A DNA stretch of 10,567 bases, taken from assembly GCA_036514635.1 (NCBI GenBank), contig DATBWU010000041.1, positions 1-10,567 of the forward strand, read 5' to 3'. The DNA comes from DASSFZ01 sp036514635 (GTDB lineage Bacteria; Chloroflexota; Anaerolineae; Fen-1058). The translations under genes were made by a program, and so were the position numbers. The notes beneath the pieces were generated by a model. It ran no database searches. It was given only the letters and a program-made list of their open reading frames with translations, and was not told the DNA's origin. Shown piece by piece: positions 1 to 6,428 of this stretch; positions within the stretch are counted from its first letter, which is position 1; the number at the start of each line of letters is the position of its first letter.

Positions 1-135
1 GCAGCGGACAGGGCGTGTCCGACGCTTCGCGTCGGGGGCGCGCCAGGCGAGACTCCACCCCCTGAAGGGGGCAAGCGACACAAAGAAACACCAAGAAAAC
101 TTGGAGAGACTTGGTGTCTTGGTGCCTTGGTGGTT
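1..135. repeat. Intergenic stretch with hairpins and a tandem CTTGGTG repeat
   Basis: I see no gene in the first 228 bases. Three short perfect hairpins are visible: GGACA/TGTCC (6-10 with 16-20), CGACGC/GCGTCG (20-25 with 29-34) and CCCCC/GGGGG around TGAA (58-71). They are followed by three head-to-tail 8-mers, CTTGGTGT, CTTGGTGC and CTTGGTGG (110-133). The first of these is the exact reverse complement of ACACCAAG at 88-95, so 88-117 can fold with a 14-nt loop. The layout resembles dispersed intergenic repeats of environmental bacterial genomes; the hairpins could also terminate a gene to the left of the window. Copy number elsewhere cannot be seen here. Confidence 0.55.
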
Positions 136-193
136 ACCACAGCGGCCTTTTCAGACAGGCTCTAAGACAGTTTCTCGACTGCAGCTCACGCGC

Positions 194-222
194 TTGACCC
201 TATCACGGGCGGGTGTTAGAAT
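194..222 (+). promoter_or_regulatory. Sigma-70-type promoter predicting a leaderless mRNA
   Basis: TTGACC (194-199) and TAGAAT (217-222) each match five of six bases of the -35 and -10 consensus and are 17 bp apart. The ATG at 229 comes six bases after the -10 box, so transcription would begin at or within a base or two of the start codon. No Shine-Dalgarno sequence precedes that ATG, which fits a leaderless transcript. Confidence 0.65.
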
Positions 223-228
223 CCTGTC

Positions 229-993
229 ATGCCCTCTCTGATTGACCGCCTGCGCCGAATGCAGAATAAGCCGGAGCCTCCCAAGCCGACGACGCCGAAG
301 CCGGCAGAATCGACGCCGGATGCCTCTTCGCCCAAGCCCCCTGCCCCACCGACGCCCGCCCAGTCTGCACCTAAGTCCGCCGATGCAACACTCGCCGGAT
401 CGACGCGCGAGGCGAGCGATTATTTGCGCAAGGTGTCGGATAAGATGATGAAGCTGGCGGAAGACTTTGCCTTGGGGCGAGTGAACCGCGTGCAGTTTGA
501 GCAGCTTTATCGGCATTACGTGGAAGAGCGAGAGACGATCGTGCGCATCGTGGAGACGCAGCCAGGCACGCCGGCCTGGAAGGGCGCGGTCACGGCCGGC
601 GAAAGCGTGCTCATCAAGCGCAAGCACGCCTCGCAGCCGCTGGGCTACGCGATTTATCTCAACGCGAACAGCTTGCCGATTCGCAGTGTGGGCGACTTCC
701 GCATCGACAGCGCGCTGCTCGTGCCGATGTTGTCGTCGTTCCGGTCGGCGACGGCGGAGATTTTCGGATCGGGTCTGAAGAGCAGTGAAATCGAAGGCGG
801 GCGCTGGCTGTGCTTTGTGCCGGGCGTGTACACGACGCTGATCGTGCTCTTCTCGATCGAGCCGGCGCGCCTGCAACTGGATATGCTGGAGCAACTGCAT
901 CGCCACTTCGAGAAGGCCAATCAACCGGTGTTCGAGGCCGGTCTGCCCGATCCGACCCGGCTAGTCTTCCCCCACGCAGCGGCGTTTGAATAG
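229..993 (+). CDS. Conserved protein of unknown function with Pro-rich N-terminus
   Basis: 254 residues, no signal peptide and no convincing membrane segment, so probably cytoplasmic. A basic start (MPSLIDRLRRMQNK) is followed by a Pro/Ala/Ser linker (about 16-58). Then comes a charged helical stretch (about 60-108, including LAEDFALGRVNRVQFEQLY) that resembles the short oligomerising helix motif seen in SHOCT-like proteins. The mixed alpha/beta C-terminal part (about 120-232) holds alternating hydrophobic strands (GGRWLCFVPGVYTTLIVLFS) and a last helix rich in Leu, His and Phe. That pattern is reminiscent of Roadblock/longin folds, but this is only an impression. The ATG is supported by the promoter six bases upstream. 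The gene converges on the minus-strand genes that follow. I do not recognise a named family and assign no function. Confidence 0.8.
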   Translation: MPSLIDRLRRMQNKPEPPKPTTPKPAESTPDASSPKPPAPPTPAQSAPKSADATLAGSTREASDYLRKVSDKMMKLAEDFALGRVNRVQFEQLYRHYVEERETIVRIVETQPGTPAWKGAVTAGESVLIKRKHASQPLGYAIYLNANSLPIRSVGDFRIDSALLVPMLSSFRSATAEIFGSGLKSSEIEGGRWLCFVPGVYTTLIVLFSIEPARLQLDMLEQLHRHFEKANQPVFEAGLPDPTRLVFPHAAAFE

Positions 994-1012
994 CATCGAG
1001 GTGACCGGCATT

Positions 1013-1025
1013 CGGGTGGCACCCG
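1013..1025. terminator. Possible small bidirectional terminator hairpin
   Basis: CGGGT (1013-1017) and ACCCG (1021-1025) form a 5-bp GC-rich stem with a 3-nt loop in the 41-bp gap between two convergent genes. No T-run follows on either strand, so only position and GC content support the call. Confidence 0.25.
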
Positions 1026-1034
1026 TCATCCGAT

Positions 1035-1238
1035 TTATCGCCCCAGTGCATCCCCCAGCAGAATCCCCAGCAACCCAACGACTACGCCCAGGTGGAGCAG
1101 CAAGTTCGTCGTCGCGAACCACGAAGTGGGCGCTAGCAGCACGATTGCGAAATTGATGATGACCAGCAGCACGCCGATCAGCACCGGCACGCCTTTGTGC
1201 TCGGCGATGTAGCCCGATATTCGATCCAGCATAGCCAC
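1035..1238 (-). CDS. Small two-helix membrane protein
   Basis: 67 residues, mostly hydrophobic. After a short amphipathic start (MAMLDRISGYIAEHKG) there are two predicted membrane helices, about residues 17-36 (VPVLIGVLLVIINFAIVLLA) and 44-63, joined by a short loop (PTSWFATT). The first start codon is GTG at 1236-1238. An ATG two codons later (1230-1232) is the alternative: it follows AAAGGTGG, but the spacing is very short. The gene begins 11 nt after the hflX stop and is probably co-transcribed with it. Function unknown; no catalytic residues are evident. It could be an inner-membrane accessory protein, but nothing ties it to HflX except position. Confidence 0.65.
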   Translation of the reverse strand: MAMLDRISGYIAEHKGVPVLIGVLLVIINFAIVLLAPTSWFATTNLLLHLGVVVGLLGILLGDALGR

Positions 1239-1249
1239 CTTTTCTCACA

Positions 1250-2632
1250 TCAGTCAGAATCTGTCGCATTGGCGCGTAGCAGGAACGGTCTGAAGGGCGC
1301 GAACAACCGCGCTGGCAAGCGCCCCGACATCATCACGGTCGTCTCGCCGTAGTCTTCCGCCTCGACGACGCCGTGCTTGTGGAACAGCGCGATCAAATCG
1401 CCGCGCCGATTCGGCACGCGCACTCGAACCGGAATGGCCGAGTCGAATAGTTCGCGCCGGACGATGGTCAAGAGATCGTCCAGCCCGATTCGCTGTTCTG
1501 CCGAGATCGCGATGCTGTGTGGAAACTCCACCAGAAGCGCGCGAACTGCGTCGGGATCGGGCAGCCGGTCGATCTTGTTCAGCGCCGTCACGACCGGAAT
1601 GTCGTGCACGCCAAGATCATCAAGCGTCTCTTCGACGGCGGCAGCCTGCTCACGCGCATTCGGATGTGAAAGGTCGACGACGTGCAGCAGCAAATCCGCC
1701 TCGTCGATCTCTTCCAGCGTCGCGCGGAACGCGGCGACAAGCTGCGTGGGGAGCTTCTGGATGAAGCCGACGGTGTCGGTGAAGAGCGCAATCTTGTTGC
1801 CCGGCAGCCGGACGCGCCGCGTCGTCGGGTCGAGCGTGGCGAACAGCTTATCCTCGACGAGCACCTTCGAGCCGGATAAGGCATTGAGCAGCGTCGATTT
1901 GCCCGCGTTGGTGTACCCGACAATCGACACAACCGGAACCTGCGCGCGGCGGCGCTGAACGCGATGCTGCCGACGATGCTCGCGCACGTTCTCCAGTTGT
2001 CGCTTGAGGAAGGCAATGCGCTCGCGGATGCCACGCCGATCGACTTCCAACTGCGTCTCGCCCGGCCCGCGCAGTCCGACGCCGGTTGTTCCCCCTCGGC
2101 CGGCCGCGCCGCCCGCCTGGCGCGCGAGATGAGTCCACTGCCGCGTTAAGCGCGGCAGGCGATACTCGTATTGAGCCAGTTCGACTTGAAGCGCGCCTTC
2201 GCTGGTGTGCGCGTGTTGGGCGAAGATGTCGAGGATCAGCGCGGTGCGATCGAGCACACGCACGTCGTCGCCCAGCAGTTTCTCGAGATTGCGTTGATGG
2301 CGCGGCGATAGCTCGTCGTCAAACAGGATGATGTCTGGTTGCAACTCGTCGCGCCAGGTCTTCAGTTCTTCGACCTTGCCCGCGCCGATGAACGTCGCCG
2401 GATCGATTGCGTTGAGCCGCTGCGTCATCTCGCCGACGATGTCGATGCCGGCGGTGCGAGCCAGCGCGCTCAACTCCTGCAGGGAGTCCTCGATCGGTAA
2501 TAGATTCGGCTGGCCTCTGATCTCAGTGCCGACAACGAAGGCGCGTGCGCGCGGCGGTTCGGTCGGGAATGATCTTGGACGTGCGATAGTGTTCCTCGCT
2601 GAAGATTTTGGACGCAGACGGTAGCACTGCAC
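1250..2632 (-). CDS. hflX: GTPase HflX (ribosome-splitting/rescue GTPase)
   Basis: 460 residues from a GTG start. HflX is an Obg-related GTPase that binds the 50S subunit and splits stalled or hibernating 70S ribosomes under stress. The N-terminal nucleotide-binding-like domain (about 30-165), the glycine-rich linker with the family signature RGPGETQLEVDRR (188-200) and a coiled coil (about 200-230) lead into the G domain. In it G1 is GYTNAGKST (239-247), the switch region FATLDPTTR (264-272), G3 DTVGF (286-290), G4 NKID (352-355) and G5 SA (377-378). All GTP-binding motifs are intact and the length is normal. The start is uncertain. The GTG has no ribosome-binding site, whereas an in-frame ATC at 2585-2587 lies six bases after GAGG and would begin the protein exactly where most family members begin. 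A 96-bp gap with a repeat separates it from the histidine kinase gene upstream. Confidence 0.95.
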   Translation of the reverse strand: MQCYRLRPKSSARNTIARPRSFPTEPPRARAFVVGTEIRGQPNLLPIEDSLQELSALARTAGIDIVGEMTQRLNAIDPATFIGAGKVEELKTWRDELQPDIILFDDELSPRHQRNLEKLLGDDVRVLDRTALILDIFAQHAHTSEGALQVELAQYEYRLPRLTRQWTHLARQAGGAAGRGGTTGVGLRGPGETQLEVDRRGIRERIAFLKRQLENVREHRRQHRVQRRRAQVPVVSIVGYTNAGKSTLLNALSGSKVLVEDKLFATLDPTTRRVRLPGNKIALFTDTVGFIQKLPTQLVAAFRATLEEIDEADLLLHVVDLSHPNAREQAAAVEETLDDLGVHDIPVVTALNKIDRLPDPDAVRALLVEFPHSIAISAEQRIGLDDLLTIVRRELFDSAIPVRVRVPNRRGDLIALFHKHGVVEAEDYGETTVMMSGRLPARLFAPFRPFLLRANATDSD

Positions 2633-2642
2633 CGCATGTGTT

Positions 2643-2699
2643 GACGCGGATGAACGCAGATAACATCAAAATCAGCGTGAATCAGCGTGAATCCGCGTC
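2643..2699. repeat. Hairpin-forming intergenic repeat with 10-bp tandem units
   Basis: The gap between hflX and the kinase gene holds a tandem of ATCAGCGTGA, ATCAGCGTGA and ATCCGCGTCC (2671-2700). The last unit pairs with GACGCGGAT at 2643-2651, which matches 2691-2699 perfectly. Beyond two mismatches the arms continue to pair (ACGC and GAT around 2654-2661), giving a stem of about 16 pairs. The design, short tandem units in one arm and their complement in the other, parallels the repeat at 88-133. It is probably a dispersed intergenic element; it might also act as a transcript-processing or termination structure between two operons. Confidence 0.6.
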
Positions 2700-2728
2700 C
2701 TATTGTTTTGGTGCGGACAGAAGTCGCG

Positions 2729-4027
2729 CTATGACAGTTCTTCGAGATCCAGGTGCAGGTGTGTTGGCGTTTCCGGCGGCTTGGTGCGCATGGGCAGCAG
2801 GATATGAACCGTCGTGCCAGGGCGCTTCACCTCATCGTAGCCTGGACTGTCGATCCAGATTTTTCCGCCGTGCGCCTCGACCACACCTTTGGCAATCGCC
2901 AGGCCCAGTCCCGGCCCGCCGCCTTTGAACTTCGTCCGGCTGCTAGAGTGGCGCATCACATCCGTGGTTCCGTAGAACTTATCGAAGATGCGCTCGCGGT
3001 TCTCCGGCGCAATGCCGATGCCGTCGTCGGCGACCACGATCTCGATCACCGGTTCCATGCCTGTGCCCGCCTGGAGCACGCGCGTCGTAATACGGATGTG
3101 CCCGCCGTCAGGCGTGTACTTGACACTGTTGCTGGCGACATGCATGAGCATATCGTAAAGCCGCTGCGGGTCGGCATAGATGGTGCCGATCGCGCGGTCG
3201 AGCGGCTCGATTTCGATCGCCACGTCGCGATCCATCATTTCCCCTTTGAGATCGCCTACGACAATGTGGATGACGTGGCTGAGCGACGTGGGCTGGAAGT
3301 GCAGCGCCAACATTTCGTTGTCGATCATCGACACGGCGATCATGTCGTTGACGATGCGCAACAGGCGCTTCGCGCCGGTCACCAACCCATTCGCGATTTG
3401 AACGGCCCGCTCGTTTGAGGGATCGATCAGATCGTTGAGCAGAATATCGGAGTAGCCCTGAATCAACGTGATCGGCGTGCGCAGCTCGTGCGCAGCGATG
3501 CTGATGAAGCTGCTCTTCGCCCGATCCAACTGGGTCAAGCGCCATTGGGCCTTCTCCAACTCGCCTGCAACCGAGGCTTGCATCTCTTCGTTGTAGACTC
3601 GCGCGATCTGCGTCAGCGTGTTGCTCAGGGTCAGGCTCAAGGCGCGCATGAGCGAGAGCGCCTGCTCCGGCAAAAACTCGGCCAGGCACGCTTCCCATGC
3701 CTGATCATTGAGTGCGATAATGATGTAGAGCAAGTCATTCAGCCGATAGCCGCGCTGAAAACCTTCGCGCGTCAAGGCCGTTAAATCCTCATCGAGCGCC
3801 ACAAAGCGCCCCAACTCGATGCCAATGCACAGATCGAAATAGAACTGGCGCAATTGCTCTTCCGGCGGGAGCGGCAGTTGTCGCCCTGACGAAGACGGTG
3901 GATACGAGTTGACGCGCGCGATCCACACGTCGCAGATCGTTTTCACGCGCGATTTCAGCCAGCGCGCCAACTCCGGATGGCGCACGCGCGGGGGTCGCAG
4001 CGGACTTGTCGTCATGCCGGTTGTCAA
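2729..4027 (-). CDS. Cytoplasmic sensor histidine kinase (HisKA/HATPase_c)
   Basis: 432 residues without signal peptide or membrane helices, so a soluble sensor. The N-terminal all-helical region (about 15-145) resembles the RsbRD-type N-terminal sensor domain; this is a tentative match. A short coiled segment (about 145-170) leads to the H-box ISIAAHELRTPI, with the phosphoacceptor His180. The ATPase domain has the N-box VASNSVKYTPDGG (297-309), the G1 loop DDGIGI (334-339), an F-box IFDKFYG (347-353) and the G2 loop GPGLGLAIAKG (371-381). Kinase activity is therefore expected. The partner response regulator is not in the window and the signal is unknown. TTG (4025-4027) is chosen as start because GAGG lies six bases upstream and it overlaps the peptidase stop TGA; ATG at 4013-4015 is the alternative. 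The overlap implies translational coupling. Confidence 0.93.
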   Translation of the reverse strand: MTTGMTTSPLRPPRVRHPELARWLKSRVKTICDVWIARVNSYPPSSSGRQLPLPPEEQLRQFYFDLCIGIELGRFVALDEDLTALTREGFQRGYRLNDLLYIIIALNDQAWEACLAEFLPEQALSLMRALSLTLSNTLTQIARVYNEEMQASVAGELEKAQWRLTQLDRAKSSFISIAAHELRTPITLIQGYSDILLNDLIDPSNERAVQIANGLVTGAKRLLRIVNDMIAVSMIDNEMLALHFQPTSLSHVIHIVVGDLKGEMMDRDVAIEIEPLDRAIGTIYADPQRLYDMLMHVASNSVKYTPDGGHIRITTRVLQAGTGMEPVIEIVVADDGIGIAPENRERIFDKFYGTTDVMRHSSSRTKFKGGGPGLGLAIAKGVVEAHGGKIWIDSPGYDEVKRPGTTVHILLPMRTKPPETPTHLHLDLEELS

Positions 4028-4962
4028 GGTGCGCCTCGCTCTAGCCAGGCTTGCAGTGTGCGCCCGACCCGTTCGAGGCTTTCTGCGCTGACTTTGTCCA
4101 ATGTATCTTGAGCGGTGTGCCAGTACGGGTAGTCGAAGTCAATGATGTCCACGGCGGGGATGCCGCGCGCCAGGAATGGCTGATGATCGTCGATGAGCGA
4201 GTGCCTGACCTGGGGAATGAAATAGGCTTCATAGCCCAGATCGGCTGCGACTTGCCAGATGCGCTCGCGCAGATCGGTGTTGGAATTCGCTTCCCAGTAG
4301 AGCTGTTGATCGGCGTCGCCGACCATATCGACCAGAATCATCATAGATGGATTCTCAGTCAGGTGACTTGCCAGGTATTGCGATCCCACGATCCAACCCC
4401 AGCCGTCAAGCTCGCCGTTGTCTTCGGCATCGAAGAACGCGAGTTGAATACGATGCCCGGTCGCCTCCACGTTCAACACACGCGCCAGTTCGAGCAACAC
4501 CGCTACGCCGCTCGCGCCGTCGCTCGCGCCGGGCACGGGTTGATCGGGGTCGGATGGATCGCGGTCGGCGCGGCGGCGTGTGTCGTAATGCGCTCCGAGT
4601 AGAATCGTTTCTCCCTGGCCGCGCGTGCCGATGATGTTCCTCGCCTGAGTGCCGAGATACTCGAAGGCCTGCTCCGTCGTTTGCCAGCCATACTCGTCCA
4701 GCTTAGACATGATATAGTCACCGGTTTGTCGACTCGCTTCGCTGCCGGTTGGGCGTGGGCCGAAGTCTATTTGATCGCGCACAAACACGAGAGCCTGTTC
4801 CCCATCGAAAACTGCCGGCGTCGGAGAGGGCGTCACAGTTGGTCTGGCAGTGGGTTTGGCAGCAGGTGTTGGCACACTCCCCTGCCCAGCGCAAGCGGCA
4901 ATCGAAAACAGAACAACGGCCACAGCGACACAGGCGATCGTTCGCGTAGCGTTTTCACCCAT
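4024..4962 (-). CDS. M28-family zinc peptidase / glutaminyl cyclase-like lipoprotein
   Basis: 312 residues from ATG 4960-4962; a TTG one codon upstream is possible (residue numbers below count from that TTG). A membrane-spanning signal ends in the lipobox IAAC (lipidated Cys25). A Pro/Thr-rich tether (about 31-50) then holds the enzyme outside the membrane. The catalytic domain has the M28 metal pattern: His126 and Asp128 in GAHYDT, bridging Asp149 in PGASDGASG, catalytic Glu181 with Asp182 in FFDAEDNG, Asp213 in VDMVGD and His283 in YWHT. The Trp-His-Thr motif and the overall spacing resemble glutaminyl cyclases as much as aminopeptidases. The product could thus trim N-terminal residues from peptides or cyclise N-terminal glutamine. 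It starts 16 nt after the trmFO stop and overlaps the kinase gene. Confidence 0.9.
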   Translation of the reverse strand: MGENATRTIACVAVAVVLFSIAACAGQGSVPTPAAKPTARPTVTPSPTPAVFDGEQALVFVRDQIDFGPRPTGSEASRQTGDYIMSKLDEYGWQTTEQAFEYLGTQARNIIGTRGQGETILLGAHYDTRRRADRDPSDPDQPVPGASDGASGVAVLLELARVLNVEATGHRIQLAFFDAEDNGELDGWGWIVGSQYLASHLTENPSMMILVDMVGDADQQLYWEANSNTDLRERIWQVAADLGYEAYFIPQVRHSLIDDHQPFLARGIPAVDIIDFDYPYWHTAQDTLDKVSAESLERVGRTLQAWLERGAP

Positions 4963-4978
4963 CAAAGCAACCTAAGAT

Positions 4979-6343
4979 TTACGAGTTTGATAGCACATAG
5001 TGACTACGCGAATAGTCGTGCGCGCCAATGTACGCTTCGAGCGTTTCAAGTGCACGTTGCGTATAGCGCTCGTAGCGGACGCGCTTATTGTGTATCGGCG
5101 ACTCAAGTTCGGGCAGAATACCGAAGTTCGCTTTCATCGGTTGAAAGTTTCTCGGGTCGGCATGGGCCACATAGTGGCCCAGTGCGCCGATCATTGTCTC
5201 GCGCGGAAAGGTCAGTAACGTTTCATCGTGTAATAGCCGAGCCGCATTCACGCCGGCCACCCAGCCTGTCGCCGCATTGCCTACGTATCCCTCGACTCCG
5301 ACGATCTGCCCGGCGAAGAACAGGTCGGGCCGCGTCCGAAATTGCATCGCCGGCTCGAGTAGCGCGGGCGAGTTGATGAACGTGTTGCGATGCATCATCC
5401 CATAGCGCATGAACTCCGCGTTCGCCAGGCCCGGAATCAATCGCAGCACGCGCTTCTGCTCCGGCCAGGTGAGATTCGTCTGAAATCCGACCATGTTGTA
5501 CAGCGTGCCCGCCAGGTTATCCTGACGCAGCTGCACGACGGCGTGGGGTCGCTTACCGGTGCGCGGATCACGCAACCCGACCGGTCGAAGAGGGCCGAAC
5601 GCAAGTGTGTCGCGACCGCGTGCGGCCATGATCTCGATCGGGAGGCAGCCCTCGAAGAACTTCGGGTCTTCTTGCTCGAACCGGCGCAACTCGATGCGCC
5701 CGGCATTCAACAGCGCATCGATGAACACATTGTACTCGTCGCCCGTCATCGGGCAGTTGAGGTAGTCACCGGCAGAATCGCCGGAGTCCCGGCCATAGCG
5801 CGACGCGCGAAAGGCAATGGACAGGTCGATCGTATCGGCAGCAACGATCGGTGAAACGGCATCGTAGAAGTACAGGTATTCCTGGCCGGTCAGGCGTGCG
5901 ATGTCCTGCGCCAACGTGGTCGATGTCAGCGGGCCGCTGGCAATGATGGTCGGGCCGTCGGGAACGCGCAGGACTTCTTCGCGGCGAAGCGTAATCCGTG
6001 GGTGATTGAGAATTCGCTCGGTGACCAGCGCCGCGAAGCGTTCACGGTCCACGCCCAGCGCGCCACCGGCAGGAACGGCCGTTGCATCGGCGCAGGCCAT
6101 AATCAGCGAGCCGAGCCGGCGCAGTTCGGCTTTAAGCAGGCCGGGGGCGCTGGCCGGCTTGTCGCTGCCTAACGAGTTCGAGCAAATCAGTTCCGCCAGG
6201 CGATCGGTGGTGTGTGCGGGTGTGGTGCGAACGGGACGCATCTCGAACAGCGTCACATCGATGCCGCGCTCGGCAGCCTGCCACGCGGCTTCGCAACCGG
6301 CCAGCCCGCCGCCGCCGACAGTCAGCGAAAGGTCATAGTTCAC
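4979..6343 (-). CDS. trmFO: Methylenetetrahydrofolate--tRNA (uracil-5-)-methyltransferase TrmFO
   Basis: 454 residues. TrmFO makes ribothymidine at U54 of the tRNA T-loop, using methylenetetrahydrofolate as carbon donor and FADH2 as reductant. The N-terminal dinucleotide-binding loop is VGGGGLAGCEAAW (9-21), a small variation on the usual GLAGSEAAW. Both conserved cysteines are present, Cys54 in ELICSNSLGSD and Cys233 in FEGCLPIEIMAARG. So are the folate/FAD-site segments NCPMTGDEY (196-204), NMVGFQTNL, MHRNTFINSP and FAGQIVGVEGYVGNAATG. Length and order match the family. The GTG start (6341-6343) lies seven bases downstream of a TAGAAT box and lacks a Shine-Dalgarno sequence, so the mRNA is probably leaderless. 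It is the first gene of a run that continues with the M28 lipoprotein and the kinase. Confidence 0.96.
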   Translation of the reverse strand: MNYDLSLTVGGGGLAGCEAAWQAAERGIDVTLFEMRPVRTTPAHTTDRLAELICSNSLGSDKPASAPGLLKAELRRLGSLIMACADATAVPAGGALGVDRERFAALVTERILNHPRITLRREEVLRVPDGPTIIASGPLTSTTLAQDIARLTGQEYLYFYDAVSPIVAADTIDLSIAFRASRYGRDSGDSAGDYLNCPMTGDEYNVFIDALLNAGRIELRRFEQEDPKFFEGCLPIEIMAARGRDTLAFGPLRPVGLRDPRTGKRPHAVVQLRQDNLAGTLYNMVGFQTNLTWPEQKRVLRLIPGLANAEFMRYGMMHRNTFINSPALLEPAMQFRTRPDLFFAGQIVGVEGYVGNAATGWVAGVNAARLLHDETLLTFPRETMIGALGHYVAHADPRNFQPMKANFGILPELESPIHNKRVRYERYTQRALETLEAYIGAHDYSRSHYVLSNS

Positions 6344-6350
6344 GCGGGTT

Positions 6351-6381
6351 ATTCTACCACAACCGTTGTGGTCTGTGGCAA
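6351..6381 (-). promoter_or_regulatory. trmFO promoter with a perfect 17-bp palindrome
   Basis: On the minus strand TTGCCA (6376-6381) and TAGAAT (6351-6356) are 19 bp apart, a long but tolerable spacer. The -10 box ends seven bases before the GTG start. Between the two boxes lies ACCACAACCGTTGTGGT (6356-6372), two perfect 8-bp arms about a single central base. It fills most of the spacer and shares one base with the -10 box. This is the geometry of an operator for a dimeric repressor or activator; the regulator is not identifiable. The -35 box is the weakest element. Confidence 0.5.
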
Positions 6382-6428
6382 GGAAGACAATGACAGCGCG
6401 AAGCTAAGACCCCTCCTCTGGAGCACGC

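Noticed and set aside
110..133. CRISPR-like repeats here or at 2671-2699
   Set aside because: Units of 8 and 10 bp are directly adjacent with no spacers; this is simple tandem repetition, and no cas-like gene is present.
151..924. Long minus-strand open frame antisense to the 254-aa gene
   Set aside because: Arg/His-rich, low-complexity translation typical of the complement of GC-rich coding DNA; the plus-strand frame has the promoter and a folded-protein composition.
1377..1958. 193-aa plus-strand frame antisense to hflX
   Set aside because: Ser/Arg-rich translation with no motif, while the opposite strand carries all HflX GTPase motifs.
2753..3418. 221-aa plus-strand frame antisense to the histidine kinase
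   Set aside because: Shadow of the kinase ATPase domain; composition rich in Arg, His and Val and without any family signature.
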